From Tachypleus tridentatus (Eukaryota > Arthropoda > Merostomata > Xiphosura > Limulidae): DNA of 64,000 bases. Shown here one piece after another: positions 49,201 through 61,840 of this stretch. Below the pieces are notes generated by a model. The model was not told the DNA's origin. It searched no databases and worked only from the letters and a program-made list of their open reading frames with translations. The translations under genes were made by a program, and so were the position numbers. Positions within the stretch are counted from its first letter, which is position 1; each line of letters starts with the position of its first letter. The stretch lies in the NCBI RefSeq assembly GCF_004210375.1, contig NC_134830.1:5580001-5644000 (forward strand), in the 5' to 3' direction.

Positions 49201-52200
49201 AGAAACATTTATACACAGTTTTCCATCACAGCAGGGTTTACAGATAGCAGCGTATGATCCAATAGAAACATTTATACACAGTTTTCCATCACAGGGGTTT
49301 ACAGATAGCAGCGTATGATCCAATAGAAACATTTATACACAGTTTTCCATCACAGGGGTTTACAGATAGCAGCGTATGATCCAATAGAAACATTTATACA
49401 CAGTTTTCCATCACAGGGGTTTACAGATAGCAGCGTATGATCCAATAGAAACATTTATACACAGTTTTCCATCACAGGGGTTTACAGATAGCAGCGTATG
49501 ATCCAATAGAAACATTTATACACAGTTTTCCATCACAGGGGTTTACAGATAGCAGCGTATGATCCAATAGAAACATTTATACACAGTTTTCCATCACAGG
49601 GGTTTACAGATAGCAGCGTATGATCCAATAGAAACATTTATACACAGTTTTCCATCACAGGGGTTTACAGATAGCAGCGTATGATCCAATAGAAACATTT
49701 ATACACAGTTTTCCATCACAGGGGTTTACAGATAGCAGCGTATGATCCAATAGAAACATTTATACACAGTTTTCCATCACAGGGGTTTACAGATAGCAGC
49801 GTATGATCCAATAGAAACATTTATACACAGTTTTCCATCACAGGGGTTTACAGATAGCAGCGTATGATCCAATAGAAACATTTATACACAGTTTTCCATC
49901 ACAGGGTTTACAGATAGCAGCGTATGATCCAATAGAAACATTTATACACAGTTTTCCATCACAGGGGTTTACAGATAGCAGCGTATGATCCAATAGAAAC
50001 ATTTATACACAGTTTTCCATCACAGGGTTTACAGATAGCAGCGTATGATCCAATAGAAACATTTATACACAGTTTTCCATCACAGGGGTTTACAGATAGC
50101 AGCGTATGATCCAATAGAAACATTTATACACAGTTTTCCATCACAGGGGTTACAGCAGCGTATGATCCAATAGAAACATTTATACACAGTTTTCCATCAC
50201 AGGGGTTTACAGATAGCAGCGTATGATCCAATAGAAACATTTATACACAGTTTTCCATCACAGGGGTTTACAGATAGCAGCGTATGATCCAATAGAAACA
50301 TTTATACACAGTTTTCCATCACAGGGGTTTACAGATAGCAGCGTATGATCCAATAGAAACATTTATACACAGTTTTCCATCACAGGGGTTTACAGATAGC
50401 AGCGTATGATCCAATAGAAACATTTATACACAGTTTTCCATCACAGGGGTTTACAGATAGCAGCGTATGATCCAATAGAAACATTTTTACAGTTTTCCAT
50501 CACAGGGGTTTACAGATAGCAGCGTATGATCCAATAGAAACATTTATACACAGTTTTCCATCACAGGGGTTTACAGATAGCAGCGTATGATCCAATAGAA
50601 ACATTTATACACAGTTTTCCATCACAGGGGTTTACAGATAGCAGCGTATGATCCAATAGAAACATTTATACACAGTTTTCCATCACAGGGGTTTACAGAT
50701 AGCAGCGTATGATCCAATAGAAACATTTATACACAGTTTTCCATCACAGGGGTTTACAGATAGCAGCGTATGATCCAATAGAAACATTTATACACAGTTT
50801 TCCATCACAGGGGTTTACAGATAGCAGCGTATGATCCAATAGAAACATTTATACACAGTTTTCCATCACAGGGGTTTACAGATAGCAGCGTATGATCCAA
50901 TAGAAACATTTATACACAGTTTTCCATCACAGGGGTTTACAGATAGCAGCGTATGATCCAATAGAAACATTTATACACAGTTTTCCATCACAGGGTTTAC
51001 AGATAGCAGCGTATGATCCAATAGAAACATTTATACACAGTTTTCCATCACAGGGGTTTACAGATAGCAGCGTATGATCCAATAGAAACATTTATACACA
51101 GTTTTCCATCACAGGGGTTTACAGATAGCAGCGTATGATCCAATAGAAACATTTATACACAGTTTTCCATCACAGGGGTTTACAGATAGCAGCGTATGAT
51201 CCAATAGAAACATTTATACACAGTTTTCCATCACAGGGGTTTACAGATAGCAGCGTATGATCCAATAGAAACATTTATACACAGTTTTCCATCACAGGGG
51301 TTTACAGATAGCAGCGTATGATCCAATAGAAACATTTATACACAGTTCCATCCATCACAGCGTATGGAAACATTTTACAGTTTTCCATCACAGGGGTTTA
51401 CAGACAGCAGCGTATGATCCAATAGAAACATTTATACACAGTTTTCCATCACAGGGGTTTACAGATAGCAGCGTATGATCCAATAGAAACATTTATACAC
51501 AGTTTTCCATCACAGGGGTTTACAGATAGCAGCGTATGATCCAATAGAAACATTTATACACAGTTTTCCATCACAGGGTTTACAGATAGCAGCGTATGAT
51601 CCAATAGAAACATTTATACACAGTTTTCCATCACAGGGGTTTACAGATAGCAGCGTATGATCCAATAGAAACATTTATACACAGTTTTCCATCACAGGGG
51701 TTTACAGATAGCAGCGTATGATCCAATAGAAACATTTATACACAGTTTTCCATCACAGGGGTTTACAGATAGCAGCGTATGATCCAATAGAAACATTTAT
51801 ACACAGTTTTCCATCACAGGGGTTTACAGATAGCAGCGTATGATCCAATAGAAACATTTATACACAGTTTTCCATCACAGATCCAATAGGGTTTACAGAG
51901 GGGTTTAGCAGCGTATGATCCAATAGAAACATTTATACACAGTTTTCCATCACAGGGGTTTACAGATAGCAGCGTATGATCCAATAGAAACATTTATACA
52001 CAGTTTTCCATCACAGGGGTTTACAGATAGCAGCGTATGATCCAATAGAAACATTTATACACAGTTTTCCATCACAGGGGTTTACAGATAGCAGCGTATG
52101 ATCCAATAGAAACATTTATACACAGTTTTCCATCACAGGGGTTTACAGATAGCAGCGTATGATCCAATAGAAACATTTATACACAGTTTTCCATCACAGG

Positions 52201-55200
52201 GTTTACAGATAGCAGCGTATGATCCAATAGAAACATTTATAGCGTATGACAGTTTTCCATCACAGGGTTTACAGATAGCAGCGTATGATCCAATAGAAAC
52301 ATTTATACACAGTTTTCCATCACAGGGTTTACAGATAGCAGCGTATGATCCAATAGAAACATTTATACACAGTTTTCCATCACAGGGGTTTACAGATAGC
52401 AGCGTATGATCCAATAGAAACATTTATACACAGTTTTCCATCACAGGGGTTTACAGATAGCAGCGTATGATCCAATAGAAACATTTATACACAGTTTTCC
52501 ATCACAGGGGTTTACAGATAGCAGCGTATGATCCAATAGAAACATTTATACACAGTTTTCCATCACAGGGGTTTACAGATAGCAGCGTATGATCCAATAG
52601 AAACATTTATACACAGTTTTCCATCACAGGGGTTTACAGATAGCAGCATGCAATAGAAACATTTATGATCACAGCATAGAAACATTTATACACAGTTTTC
52701 CATCACAGGGGTTTACAGATAGCAGCGTATGATCCAATAGAAACATTTATACACAGTTTTCCATCACAGGGGTTTACAGACAGCAGCGTATGATCCAATA
52801 GAAACATTTATACACAGTTTTCCATCACAGGGGTTTACAGACAGCAGCGTATGATCCAATAGAAACATTTATACACACAGGGGTTTACAGATAGCAGCGT
52901 ATGATCCAATAGAAACATTTATACACAGTTTTCCATCACAGGGGTTTACAGATAGCAGCGTATGATCCAATAGAAACATTTATACACAGTTTTCCATCAC
53001 AGGGTTTACAGATAGCAGCGTATGATCCAATAGAAACATTTATACACAGTTTTCCATCACAGGGGTTTACAGACAGCAGCGTATGATCCAATAGAAACAT
53101 TTATACACAGTTTTCCATCACAGGGGTTTACAGATAGCAGCGTATGATCCAATAGAAACATTTATACACAGTTTTCCATCACAGTGGTTTACAGATAGCA
53201 GCGTATGATCCAATAGAAACATTTATACACAGTTTTCCATCACAGGGTTTACAGATAGCAGCGTATGATCCAATAGAAACATTTATACACAGTTTTCCAT
53301 CACAGGGGTTTACAGATAGCAGCGTATGATCCAATAGAAACATTTATACACAGTTTTCCATCACAGGGGTTTACAGATAGCAGCGTATGATCCAATAGAA
53401 ACATTTATACACAGTTTTCCATCACAGGGTTTACAGACAGCAGCGTATGATCCAATAGAAACATTTATACACAGTTTTCCATCACAGGGGTTAACAGGGA
53501 GCAGCGTATGATCCAATAGAAACATTTATACACAGTTTTCCATCACAGGGGTTTACAGACAGCAGCGTATGATCCAATAGAAACATTTATACACAGTTTT
53601 CCATCACAGGGGTTTACAGACAGCAGCGTATGATCCAATAGAAACATTTATACACAGTTTTCCATCACAGGGGTTAACAGGATAGCAGCGTATGATCCAA
53701 TAGAAACATTTATACACAGTTTTCCATCACAGGGGTTTACAGATAGCAGCGTATGATCCAATAGAAACATTTATACACAGTTTTCCATCACAGGGGTTTA
53801 CAGATAGCAGCGTATGATCCAATAGAAACATTTATACACAGTTTTCCATCACAGGGGTTTACAGATAGCAGCGTATGATCCAATAGAAACATTTATACAC
53901 AGTTTTCCATCACAGGGGTTTACAGATAGCAGCGTATGATCCAATAGAAACATTTATACACAGTTTTCCATCACAGGGTTTACAGATAGCAGCGTATGAT
54001 CCAATAGAAACATTTATACACAGTTTTCCATCACAGGGGTTTACAGACAGCAGCGTATGATCCAATAGAAACATTTATACACAGTTTTCCATCACAGGGG
54101 TTTACAGACAGCAGCGTATGATCCAATAGAAACATTTATACACAGTTCTCCATCACAGGGGTTTACAGACAGCAGCGTATGATCCAATAGAAACATTTAT
54201 ACACAGTTCTCCATCACAGGGGTTTACAGACAGCAGCGTATGATCCAATAGAAACATTTATACACAGTTTTCCATCACAGGGGTTTACAGATAGCAGCGT
54301 ATGATCCAATAGAAACATTTATACACAGTTCTCCATCACAGGGGTTTACAGATAGCAGCGTATGATCCAATAGAAACATTTATACACAGTTTTCCATCAC
54401 AGTGGTTTACAGATAGCAGCGTATGATCCAATAGAAACATTTATATACAGTTTTCCATCACAGGGGTTTACAGATAGCAGCGTATGATCCAATAGAAACA
54501 TTTATACACAGTTTTCCATCACAGGGGTTTACAGATAGCAGCGTATGATCCAATAGAAACATTTATATACAGTTTTCCATCACAGGGGTTTACAGACAGC
54601 AGCGTATGATCCAATAGAAACATTTATACACAGTTTTCCATCACAGGGGTTTACAGATAGCAGCGTATGATCCAATAGAAACATTTATACACAGTTTTCC
54701 ATCACAGGGGTTTACAGACAGCAGCGTATGATCCAATAGAAACATTTATACACAGTTTTCCATCACAGGGGTTTACAGATAGCACATGATCCAATAGAAA
54801 CATTTATACACAGCAGCGTATGATCCAATAGAAACATTTATACACAGTTTTCCATCACAGGGGTTTACAGACAGCAGCGTATGATCCAATAGAAACATTT
54901 ATACACAGTTTTCCATCACAGGGGTTTACAGATAGCAGCGTATGATCCAATAGAAACATTTATATACAGTTTTCCATCACAGGGGTTTACAGATAGCAGC
55001 GTATGATCCAATAGAAACATTTATATACAGTTTTCCATCACAGGGGTTTACAGATAGCAGCGTATGACCCAATAGAAACATTTATTTACATTTTTCCATC
55101 ACAGGGGTTAACAGACAGCAGCGTATGATCCAATAGAAACATTTATACACAGTTTTCCATCACAGGGGTTTACAGACAGCAGCGTATGATCCAATAGAAA

Positions 55201-58200
55201 CATTTATACACAGTTTTCCATCACAGGGGTTAACAGGGAGCAGCGTATGATCCAATAGAAACATTTATACACAGTTTTCCATCACAGGGGTTTACAGACA
55301 GCAGCGTATGATCCAATAGAAACATTTATACACAGTTTTCCATCACAGGGGTTAACAGGGAGCAGCGTATGATCCAATAGAAACATTTATACACAGTTCT
55401 CCATCACAGGGGTTTACAGATAGCAGCGTATGATCCAATAGAAACATTTATACACAGTTTTCCATCACAGGGTTTACAGATAGCAGCGTATGATCCAATA
55501 GAAACATTTATACACAGTTTTCCATCACAGGGGTTTACAGATAGCAGCGTATGATCCAATAGAAACATTTATACACAGTTTTCCATCACAGGGGTTTACA
55601 GATAGCAGCGTATGATCCAATAGAAACATTTATACACAGTTTTCCATCACAGAGGTTTACAGATAGCAGCGTATGATCCAATAGAAACATTTATACACAG
55701 TTTTCCATCACAGGGGTTAACAGATAGCAGCGTATGATCCAATAGAAACATTTATATACAGTTTTCCATCACAGGGGTTTACAGACAGCAGCGTATGATC
55801 CAATAGAAACATTTATACACAGTTTTCCATCACAGGGGTTTACAGACAGCAGCGTATGATCCAATAGAAACATTTATACCTAGTTCTCCATCACAGGGTT
55901 TAAGAGGGAGCAGTGTATGATCCAATAGAAACATTTATACACAGTTCTCCATCACAGAGGTTTACAGACAGCAGCGTATGATCCAATAGAAACATTTATA
56001 TACAGTTTTCCATCACAGGGGTTTACAGATAGCAGCGTATGATCCAATAGAAACATTTATACACAGTTTTCCATCACAGGGGTTTACAGACAGCAGCGTA
56101 TGATCCAATAGAAACATTTATATACAGTTTTCCATCACAGAGGTTTACAGACAGCAGCGTATGATCCAATAGAAACATTTATACACAGTTTTCCATCACA
56201 GGGGTTTACAGATAGCAGCGTATGATCCAATAGAAACATTTATATACAGTTTTCCATCACAGGGGTTTACAGATAGCAGCGTATGATCCAATAGAAACAT
56301 TTATATACAGTTTTCCATCACAGGGGTTTACAGATAGCAGCGTATGATCCAATAGAAACATTTATACACAGTTTTCCATCACAGGGGTTTACAGATAGCA
56401 GCGTATGATCCAATAGAAACATTTATATACAGTTTTCCATCACAGAGGTTTACAGACAGCAGCGTATGATCCAATAGAAACATTTATATACAGTTTTCCA
56501 TCACAGGGGTTTACAGATAGCAGCGTATGATCCAATAGAAACATTTATACACAGTTTTCCATCACAGGGGTTTACAGACAGCAGCGTATGATCCAATAGA
56601 AACATTTATATACAGTTTTCCATCACAGGGGTTTACAGACAGCAGCGTATGATCCAATAGAAACATTTATACACAGTTTTCCATCACAGGGGTTTACAGA
56701 TAGCAGCGTATGATCCAATAGAAACATTTATACACAGTTTTCCATCACAGGGGTTTACAGACAGCAGCGTATGATCCAATAGAAACATTTATACACAGTT
56801 CTCCATCACAGGGGTTAACAGGGAGCAGCGTATGATCCAATAGAAACATTTATACACAGTTTTCCATCACAGGGGTTTACAGATAGCAGCGTATGATCCA
56901 ATAGAAACATTTATACACAGTTTTCCATCACAGAGGTTTACAGATAGCAGCGTATGATCCAATAGAAACATTTATACACAGTTTTCCATCACAGGGGTTT
57001 ACAGATAGCAGCGTATGATCCAATAGAAACATTTATACACAGTTTTCCATCACAGGGGTTTACAGATAGCAGCGTATGATCCAATAGAAACATTTATACA
57101 CAGTTTTCCATCACAGGGGTTTACAGATAGCAGCGTATGATCCAATAGAAACATTTATACACAGTTTTCCATCACAGGGGTTTACAGATAGCAGCGTATG
57201 ATCCAATAGAAACATTTATACACAGTTTTCCATCACAGGGTTTACAGATAGCAGCGTATGATCCAATAGAAACATTTATACACAGTTTTCCATCACAGGG
57301 GTTTACAGACAGCAGCGTATGATCCAATAGAAACATTTATATACAGTTTTCCATCACAGGGGTTTACAGACAGCAGCGTATGATCCAATAGAAACATTTA
57401 TACACAGTTTTCCATCACAGGGGTTTACAGACAGCAGCGTATGATCCAATAGAAACATTTATACACAGTTTTCCATCACAGGGGTTTACAGATAGCAGCG
57501 TATGATCCAATAGAAACATTTATACACAGTTTTCCATCACAGGGGTTTACAGACAGCAGCGTATGATCCAATAGAAACATTTATATACAGTTTTCCATCA
57601 CAGGGTTTACAGATAGCAGCGTATGATCCAATAGAAACATTTATACATAGTTCTCCATCACAGGGGTTTACAGATAGCAGCGTATGATCCAATAGAAACA
57701 TTTATACACAGTTTTCCATCACAGGGGTTTACAGATAGCAGCGTATGATCCAATAGAAACATTTATACACAGTTTTCCATCACAGGGGTTTACAGATAGC
57801 AGCGTATGATCCAATAGAAACATTTATACACAGTTTTCCATCACAGGGGTTTACAGATAGCAGCGTATGATCCAATAGAAACATTTATACACAGTTTTCC
57901 ATCACAGGGGTTTACAGATAGCAGCGTATGATCCAATAGAAACATTTATACATAGTTTTCCATCACAGAGGTTTACAGATAGCAACGTATGATTCAATAG
58001 AATCATTTATACACAGTTTTCCATCACAGAGGTTTACAGATAGCAGCGTATGATCCAATAGAAACATTTATACACAGTTTTCCATCACAGGGGTTTACAG
58101 ATAGCAGCGTATGATCCAATAGAAACATTTATACACAGTTTTCCATCACAGAGGTTTACAGATAGCAGCGTATGATCCAATAGAAACATTTATACACAGT

Positions 58201-58398
58201 TTTCCATCACAGGGTTTACAGATAGTAGCGTATGATCCAATAGAAACATTTATACACAGTTTTCCATCACAGAGGCTTACAGACAGCAGCGTATGATCCA
58301 ATAGAAACATTTATATACAGTTTTCCATCACAGAGGTTTACAGACAGCAGCGTATGATCCAAAAGAAACATTTATACATAGTTCTCCATCACAGGGGT
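28262..58398. repeat. 61-bp satellite, about 490 units, in one ILK intron
   Basis: Head-to-tail units with core AGCAGCGTATGATCCAATAG, then AAACATTTATACACAGTTTT and CCATCACAGGGGTTTACAGAT. The period is 61 bp, or 60 where GGGG is GGG. Edge units (28.3-32.7 and about 52.7-58.4 kb) carry many variants: TTCTCC for TTTTCC, TATATACAG for TATACACAG, ACAGACAGC, and TTAACAGGGAGC. The centre (about 33-52 kb) is almost identical from unit to unit apart from scattered scrambled units. No open frame persists because 61 is not a multiple of three; the few minus-strand frames arise where several 60-bp units adjoin. Confidence 0.97.
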
Positions 58399-59098
58399 TA
58401 CCTGACCACAGAGGTGACAGTTGTACATTAGATACAATACGTCTGTACACCAGACTTACCTGACCACAGAGGTGACAGTTGTACATTAGATACAATACTT
58501 CTGTACACCAGACTTACCTGAACACAGAGGTGACAGTTGTACATTACATACAATACTTCTGTACACCAGACTTACCTGACCACAGAGGTGACAGTTGTAC
58601 ATTACATACAATACTTCTGTACACCAGACTTACCTGACCACAGAGGTGACAGTTGTACATTACATACAATACTTCTGTACACCAGACTTACCTGACCACA
58701 GAGGTGACAGTTGTACATTACATACAATACTTCTGTACACCAGACTTACCTGAACACAGAGGTGACAGTTGTACATTACATACAATACTTCTGTACACCA
58801 GACTTACCTGAACACAGAGGTGACAGTTGTACATTACATACAATACCTATGTACCACTGTTTACAATACTTCTGTACACCAGACTTACCTGAACACAGAG
58901 GTGACAGTTGTACATTACATACAATACTTATGTACCACTGTTTACAATACTTCTGTACAGTAGACTTACCTGAATAGGTGACTTACATTACATACAAATA
59001 CAGACCTGACAGTTGTACAGTTGTACATTACAATACTTCTGTACACCAGACTTACCTGAACAGAGATGTGACAGTTGTACATTACATACAATACTTAC
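58398..59098. repeat. 58-bp minisatellite abutting an ILK exon
   Basis: About 11 units of 58 bp with GACTTACCTGACCACAGAGG, TGACAGTTGTACATTACATA and CAATACTTCTGTACACC. Spacing of CCTGACC was checked at 58401, 58459 and 58517. Two units carry an extra block, CTATGTACCACTGTTTACAA, and one near 58975-59030 is disrupted. The last unit runs directly into the donor of the exon at 59099-59195. On the minus strand each unit contains TCAG|GTAAGTCT, a consensus 5' splice site. Confidence 0.93.
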
Positions 59099-59195
59099 TA
59101 TGCAGTTTTTCAGCGAACTGTCCTTTACACTTGTCAAGGGGAACTTCGCCGTATTTGTTACAGACAGACACGAGGGCTCCGTTTTTAATTAGATC
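59099..59195 (-). CDS. ILK: ILK exon: ankyrin repeat 5
   Basis: The exon has 97 nt, 32 codons plus one base. The acceptor is TTCCCAG|GAT and the donor CATA|GTAAGTATT. It translates to DLIKNGALVSVCNKYGEVPL and then DKCKGQFAEKLH, matching ILK (human [24 protein letters not shown]). This is the last ankyrin repeat, leading into the linker. The single leftover A joins AG of the next exon (27979) to make a Lys codon. The exon sits at the very edge of a 58-bp minisatellite whose units each carry a consensus splice donor (see 58398-59098). Failure to use the true donor would reach a TAA stop six codons on. Confidence 0.95.
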
Positions 59196-59431
59196 CTGGG
59201 AAGAGAGAGCTAACGTACATTAAAAATTCCGGACAACATAAACGTTCCAGAAATGAAAATTTTGAAGAACGGTAGAGAATAATCCAGTTAGGAAGATAAT
59301 AAGAAATAACGGTCATGTAATAGTTAAACCTAACCAGAACGGTAACCATACAGTCATATCTACATATTATGATTTTAGGGTTTACAGAAGACTAATTAAA
59401 CATTAACTTTTAATTTAACTTCACCTTCCTG
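59196..59431. other. ILK intron DNA, nothing recognised
   Basis: Short intronic stretch upstream of the ankyrin repeat 5 exon, with no repeat recognised. Confidence 0.5.
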
Positions 59432-59552
59432 TCCCAAGTGGCTTGGTGGTAAGTCCTAGGGCTTAAAACGCTAAAATTCAGGATTTGATCCTCGCGTTGG
59501 AAGAAAAACTAATAACCCATAGGGTGTACCTATTTGCTTACAAAATACATAG
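59432..59552 (+). mobile_element. SINE family B, degenerate copy
   Basis: CCCAAGTGGCTTGGTGGTAA at the head, AAACGCTAAAATTCAGGATT and a B-box-like GGATTTGATCCTCG, then AACCCATAGGGTGTACC and a weak CTTACAAAATACATAG tail. The order matches family B, but divergence is high. Intronic in ILK. Confidence 0.6.
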
Positions 59553-59997
59553 AACTTAGCTGGTGAGAAACATCCCGTTGCTAATAATAAACCAACAAAG
59601 AAGCAAAAGTTTCTTTTATTTGTGCTACGTGGCAATGAAACTTGTTATTAAAAGTATATTTTCAGTACATAATATTTTTATTAGTAAATTTATCTTAGTT
59701 ATAGTACTGGCAGAGTAAAAACAAAACCAAAACCTAGCTGTGGTTTAATGAAAATTAATTAACATTAAAAATACTTAATGATAATTGGATATTACTTACT
59801 CAGTGACCTCTGGTGAAGCTCTAAACACAGCTAGCTATTGGTTTTATGTTGTGATAAAATAAAAGCAGACAACCAGTTTACGTCGCTCATCAGCTTGGAC
59901 AAAATTAAAACTATTAATTTTGTATATTATCGATGGTTCCTGCCATAGCAATATATCAATCTAATGATTAACATGGACCAAGAAGTGATGGATTTAC

Positions 59998-60093
59998 CTG
60001 TGCAATGTCTACGTAGCCCCAGAAGCAAGCATAATGAAGAGCCGTGTTTCCATGTTCATTCACAGCATTGATATCAGCTTTACTTCGAAGAAG
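59998..60093 (-). CDS. ILK: ILK exon: ankyrin repeat 4
   Basis: The exon has 96 nt, 32 codons, phase 0 at both ends. The acceptor is CTTAG before [10 protein letters not shown] and the donor is CAG|GTAAAT. The translation contains [11 protein letters not shown] followed by [14 protein letters not shown], which closely matches the fourth ankyrin repeat of ILK (human has [21 protein letters not shown]). The ankyrin domain binds the LIM1 domain of PINCH. It splices in frame to the exon at 59099-59195, giving AQ-DLIKNG. It is the most 5' ILK exon I can find here; the upstream exons for repeats 1-3 are missing from the window. Confidence 0.95.
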
Positions 60094-60295
60094 CTAAGGT
60101 TTAAAAAGAAAATTAAAAAGTTATTATTCATTCTACTTGGAACACAGAACTTATAACTACGTGTTCAAGAAGAAAACAAACAAACCCATTGAATATACCA
60201 TACATGTGCTATTGAAACGAGTTTATGTTTCGTTCAGCGTTATTTGATATATAGTTTGTTATTTTAACTCGAAAACAAGCAGAAACAAAAATAAA

Positions 60296-60450
60296 TTAAA
60301 CAAAAACGCTGCATCAACTGAAAAGGTCCCAGGATACAATCTAAAATGTGGGATTATAAAATGTATCCTAGGTTTCAGAGGTAACTGAGGAATTAGGGGA
60401 CGCATAGCGGTGGGGATACACCATCTACCAGTCTTAACTTCCATTTGCCA
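60296..60450 (-). mobile_element. SINE-like family C, copy 1
   Basis: Shares AATGTGGGATTATAAAATGT, ATCCTAGGTTT, AGAGGTAACTG and GGGGATACACCATCTA with the copy at 60825-60990 and, inverted, with 61547-61840. This copy includes the CGCTGCAT end and stops near CTTCCATTTGCCAATTTC. No head visible. Confidence 0.7.
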
Positions 60451-60824
60451 ATTTCACATTAAAAAAGTAAATAGCAAGAGATATAGAATTAGAATTAAAA
60501 AATTGTGAGATCTTTTCAGTTGACGCAGCTTTTTATTTATTTAATTTGTTTTTATTTCGACTTGTTTTGAGTTGAAATAATACATTTTATAATTAGTCAG
60601 AGGTTTGGATTTGCTGTTTTTAATGCAGTTCTTCCTTATGATTTTACTATTTAACTTCATTAAAATGTAATTATTTTCACTAATATATATATATTTATGA
60701 AATTAAATAATTTCATACAAATAAAGCCAAATAAATAAACAAAATCATCAGGAACAACTTCGTTAAAAACAGCAAATCCCAGCCTCTGATTAATTATATT
60801 ATAACTATAAATTTTTAAGCCATA

Positions 60825-60990
60825 AAAAAAATGCGCTACATGTTTGTAAAAAAATCTTAGAGTACAAGTTACAACGTGGGATTACAAAATGTATCCTAGG
60901 TTTTGGAGGTAACTGCGGAAGTAGGACCCGCATTGCGATGGGGGATACACCGTCTATCAGTCTTAACCTCCAGTTTGCTAGTCTCGCATA
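60825..60990 (-). mobile_element. SINE-like family C, copy 2
   Basis: Same family and orientation as 60296-60450: ACGTGGGATTACAAAATGTA, TCCTAGGTTTTGGAGGTAAC, TGCGGAAGTAGGACCCGCAT and GGGGGATACACCGTCTATCA. It is the mirror of the inverted copy about 600 bp away. Confidence 0.72.
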
Positions 60991-61546
60991 CCCATATATT
61001 ATAAACATTATAACTTCGTAGTTATTCAGATATTGTAAAATTTGCACTAAATTACAATATTTTATTAATGATGCTGAAATACGGAAACAAAAATTAATAG
61101 TTAATGGATTTAATAAAGAAATTTTAGATAACATTATTAAATTATTCTGCAATAAATACAAAGAAAGTAAAATAAGATAAATTTTACTGAAATAACAAAC
61201 TATTTTTAGTTACAAGTAAGAATTTGGCACTACTTTATGCGGATGTACACATTGTATCTAGGAAGGTCGAAACATTGTTCTCTCCTTATCAATAAAACAG
61301 CCGTTCTGAAATATATTTTTATTTCAAGTGAGTTTCTCGTCATCAAAAAGGCTGTACACCTTGAGCCTCATATAAAAAAACGATATTCACAATAAACTAC
61401 CACTTTACTGATGTCGTGTTAATTAGTACCTTTACCATATTGGGGGCAGGAATGCTAACTTCAAGATACAAGTTTTATCTTACTTACCCTCAAATGGTAG
61501 CACCTTATTTTTATCTTTTTACATTTATCTTATTCTTATTTTAACT
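60991..61546. other. ILK intron DNA, nothing recognised
   Basis: AT-rich sequence separating inverted family C copies. No exon for ankyrin repeats 1-3 was recognised here. Confidence 0.5.
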
Positions 61547-61840
61547 TGGGAGAGCAGTCGCGTTGTCTCAACGGTCTGCAAGCAGGGAAGGGTGATATGA
61601 TGTTGTGCGTTGTGGGCTTGAGTACCTACACCTCTCGCTCTCCTAATTTCTACTCTTCTTATGTGAGAGTAGCGAATTGGAGGTTAAGATTGATGGACGG
61701 TGTATCTCCATCGCAATGTGGGTCCTACTTCCGCAGTTACCTCCAAAACCTAGGATATACTTTATAATCCCACGTTGTAACTTGTACCCTGGGATCTTTT
61801 TAGAAATATGCAGCGTATTTTATTTAATTTTAATGTGTTT
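61547..61840 (+). mobile_element. SINE-like family C, copy with tRNA-like head
   Basis: The longest copy. After a tRNA-like head (GCAGTCGCGTTGTCTCAACGG with an A-box-like segment, and GGGCTTGAGTACC resembling a B box, 61553-61640) comes the body shared with the two minus-strand copies: GCGAATTGGAGGTTAAGATT to GATCTTTTTAGAAATATGCA. This supports a tRNA-derived SINE distinct from families A and B. Boundaries are approximate. Confidence 0.65.

Larger units (their letters stand above)
4187..60093 (-). other. ILK: ILK gene locus (5' part outside window)
   Basis: This is the span of nine recognised coding exons of integrin-linked kinase. ILK is the ankyrin-repeat plus pseudokinase scaffold that joins PINCH and parvin in the IPP complex and links integrin tails to actin at adhesion sites. 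The exons total about 361 codons, the size expected from mid-ankyrin region to C-terminus of the roughly 452-residue family protein. All boundaries have AG acceptors and GT donors with matching phases, apart from one frameshift at 27943-27948. Intron lengths in transcription order are about 0.8, 31.1, 6.3, 0.26, 6.8, 3.1, 4.9 and 1.4 kb. The 31-kb intron is almost entirely satellite. No exon for ankyrin repeats 1-3 was seen between 60094 and 62157, and the rest of the right end is satellite, so the start codon and promoter lie beyond 64000. Identification rests on remembered vertebrate ILK sequence. Confidence 0.95.

Noticed and set aside
52133..52423. Cys-rich repeat protein on the minus strand (also at 36358-36582, 39804-39995, 48709-48903)
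   Set aside because: These frames exist only where several 60-bp satellite units adjoin and keep the frame; the same 61-bp repeat elsewhere breaks it. There is no start context, splice support or independent conservation.
28262..58398. CRISPR array
   Set aside because: The units are directly adjacent with no variable spacers, the DNA is eukaryotic with spliced genes, and there are no associated genes.
58711..59223. Repeat protein on the plus strand (TVVHYIQY-type repeats)
   Set aside because: It is a readthrough of the 58-bp minisatellite and then the antisense of a real ILK exon.
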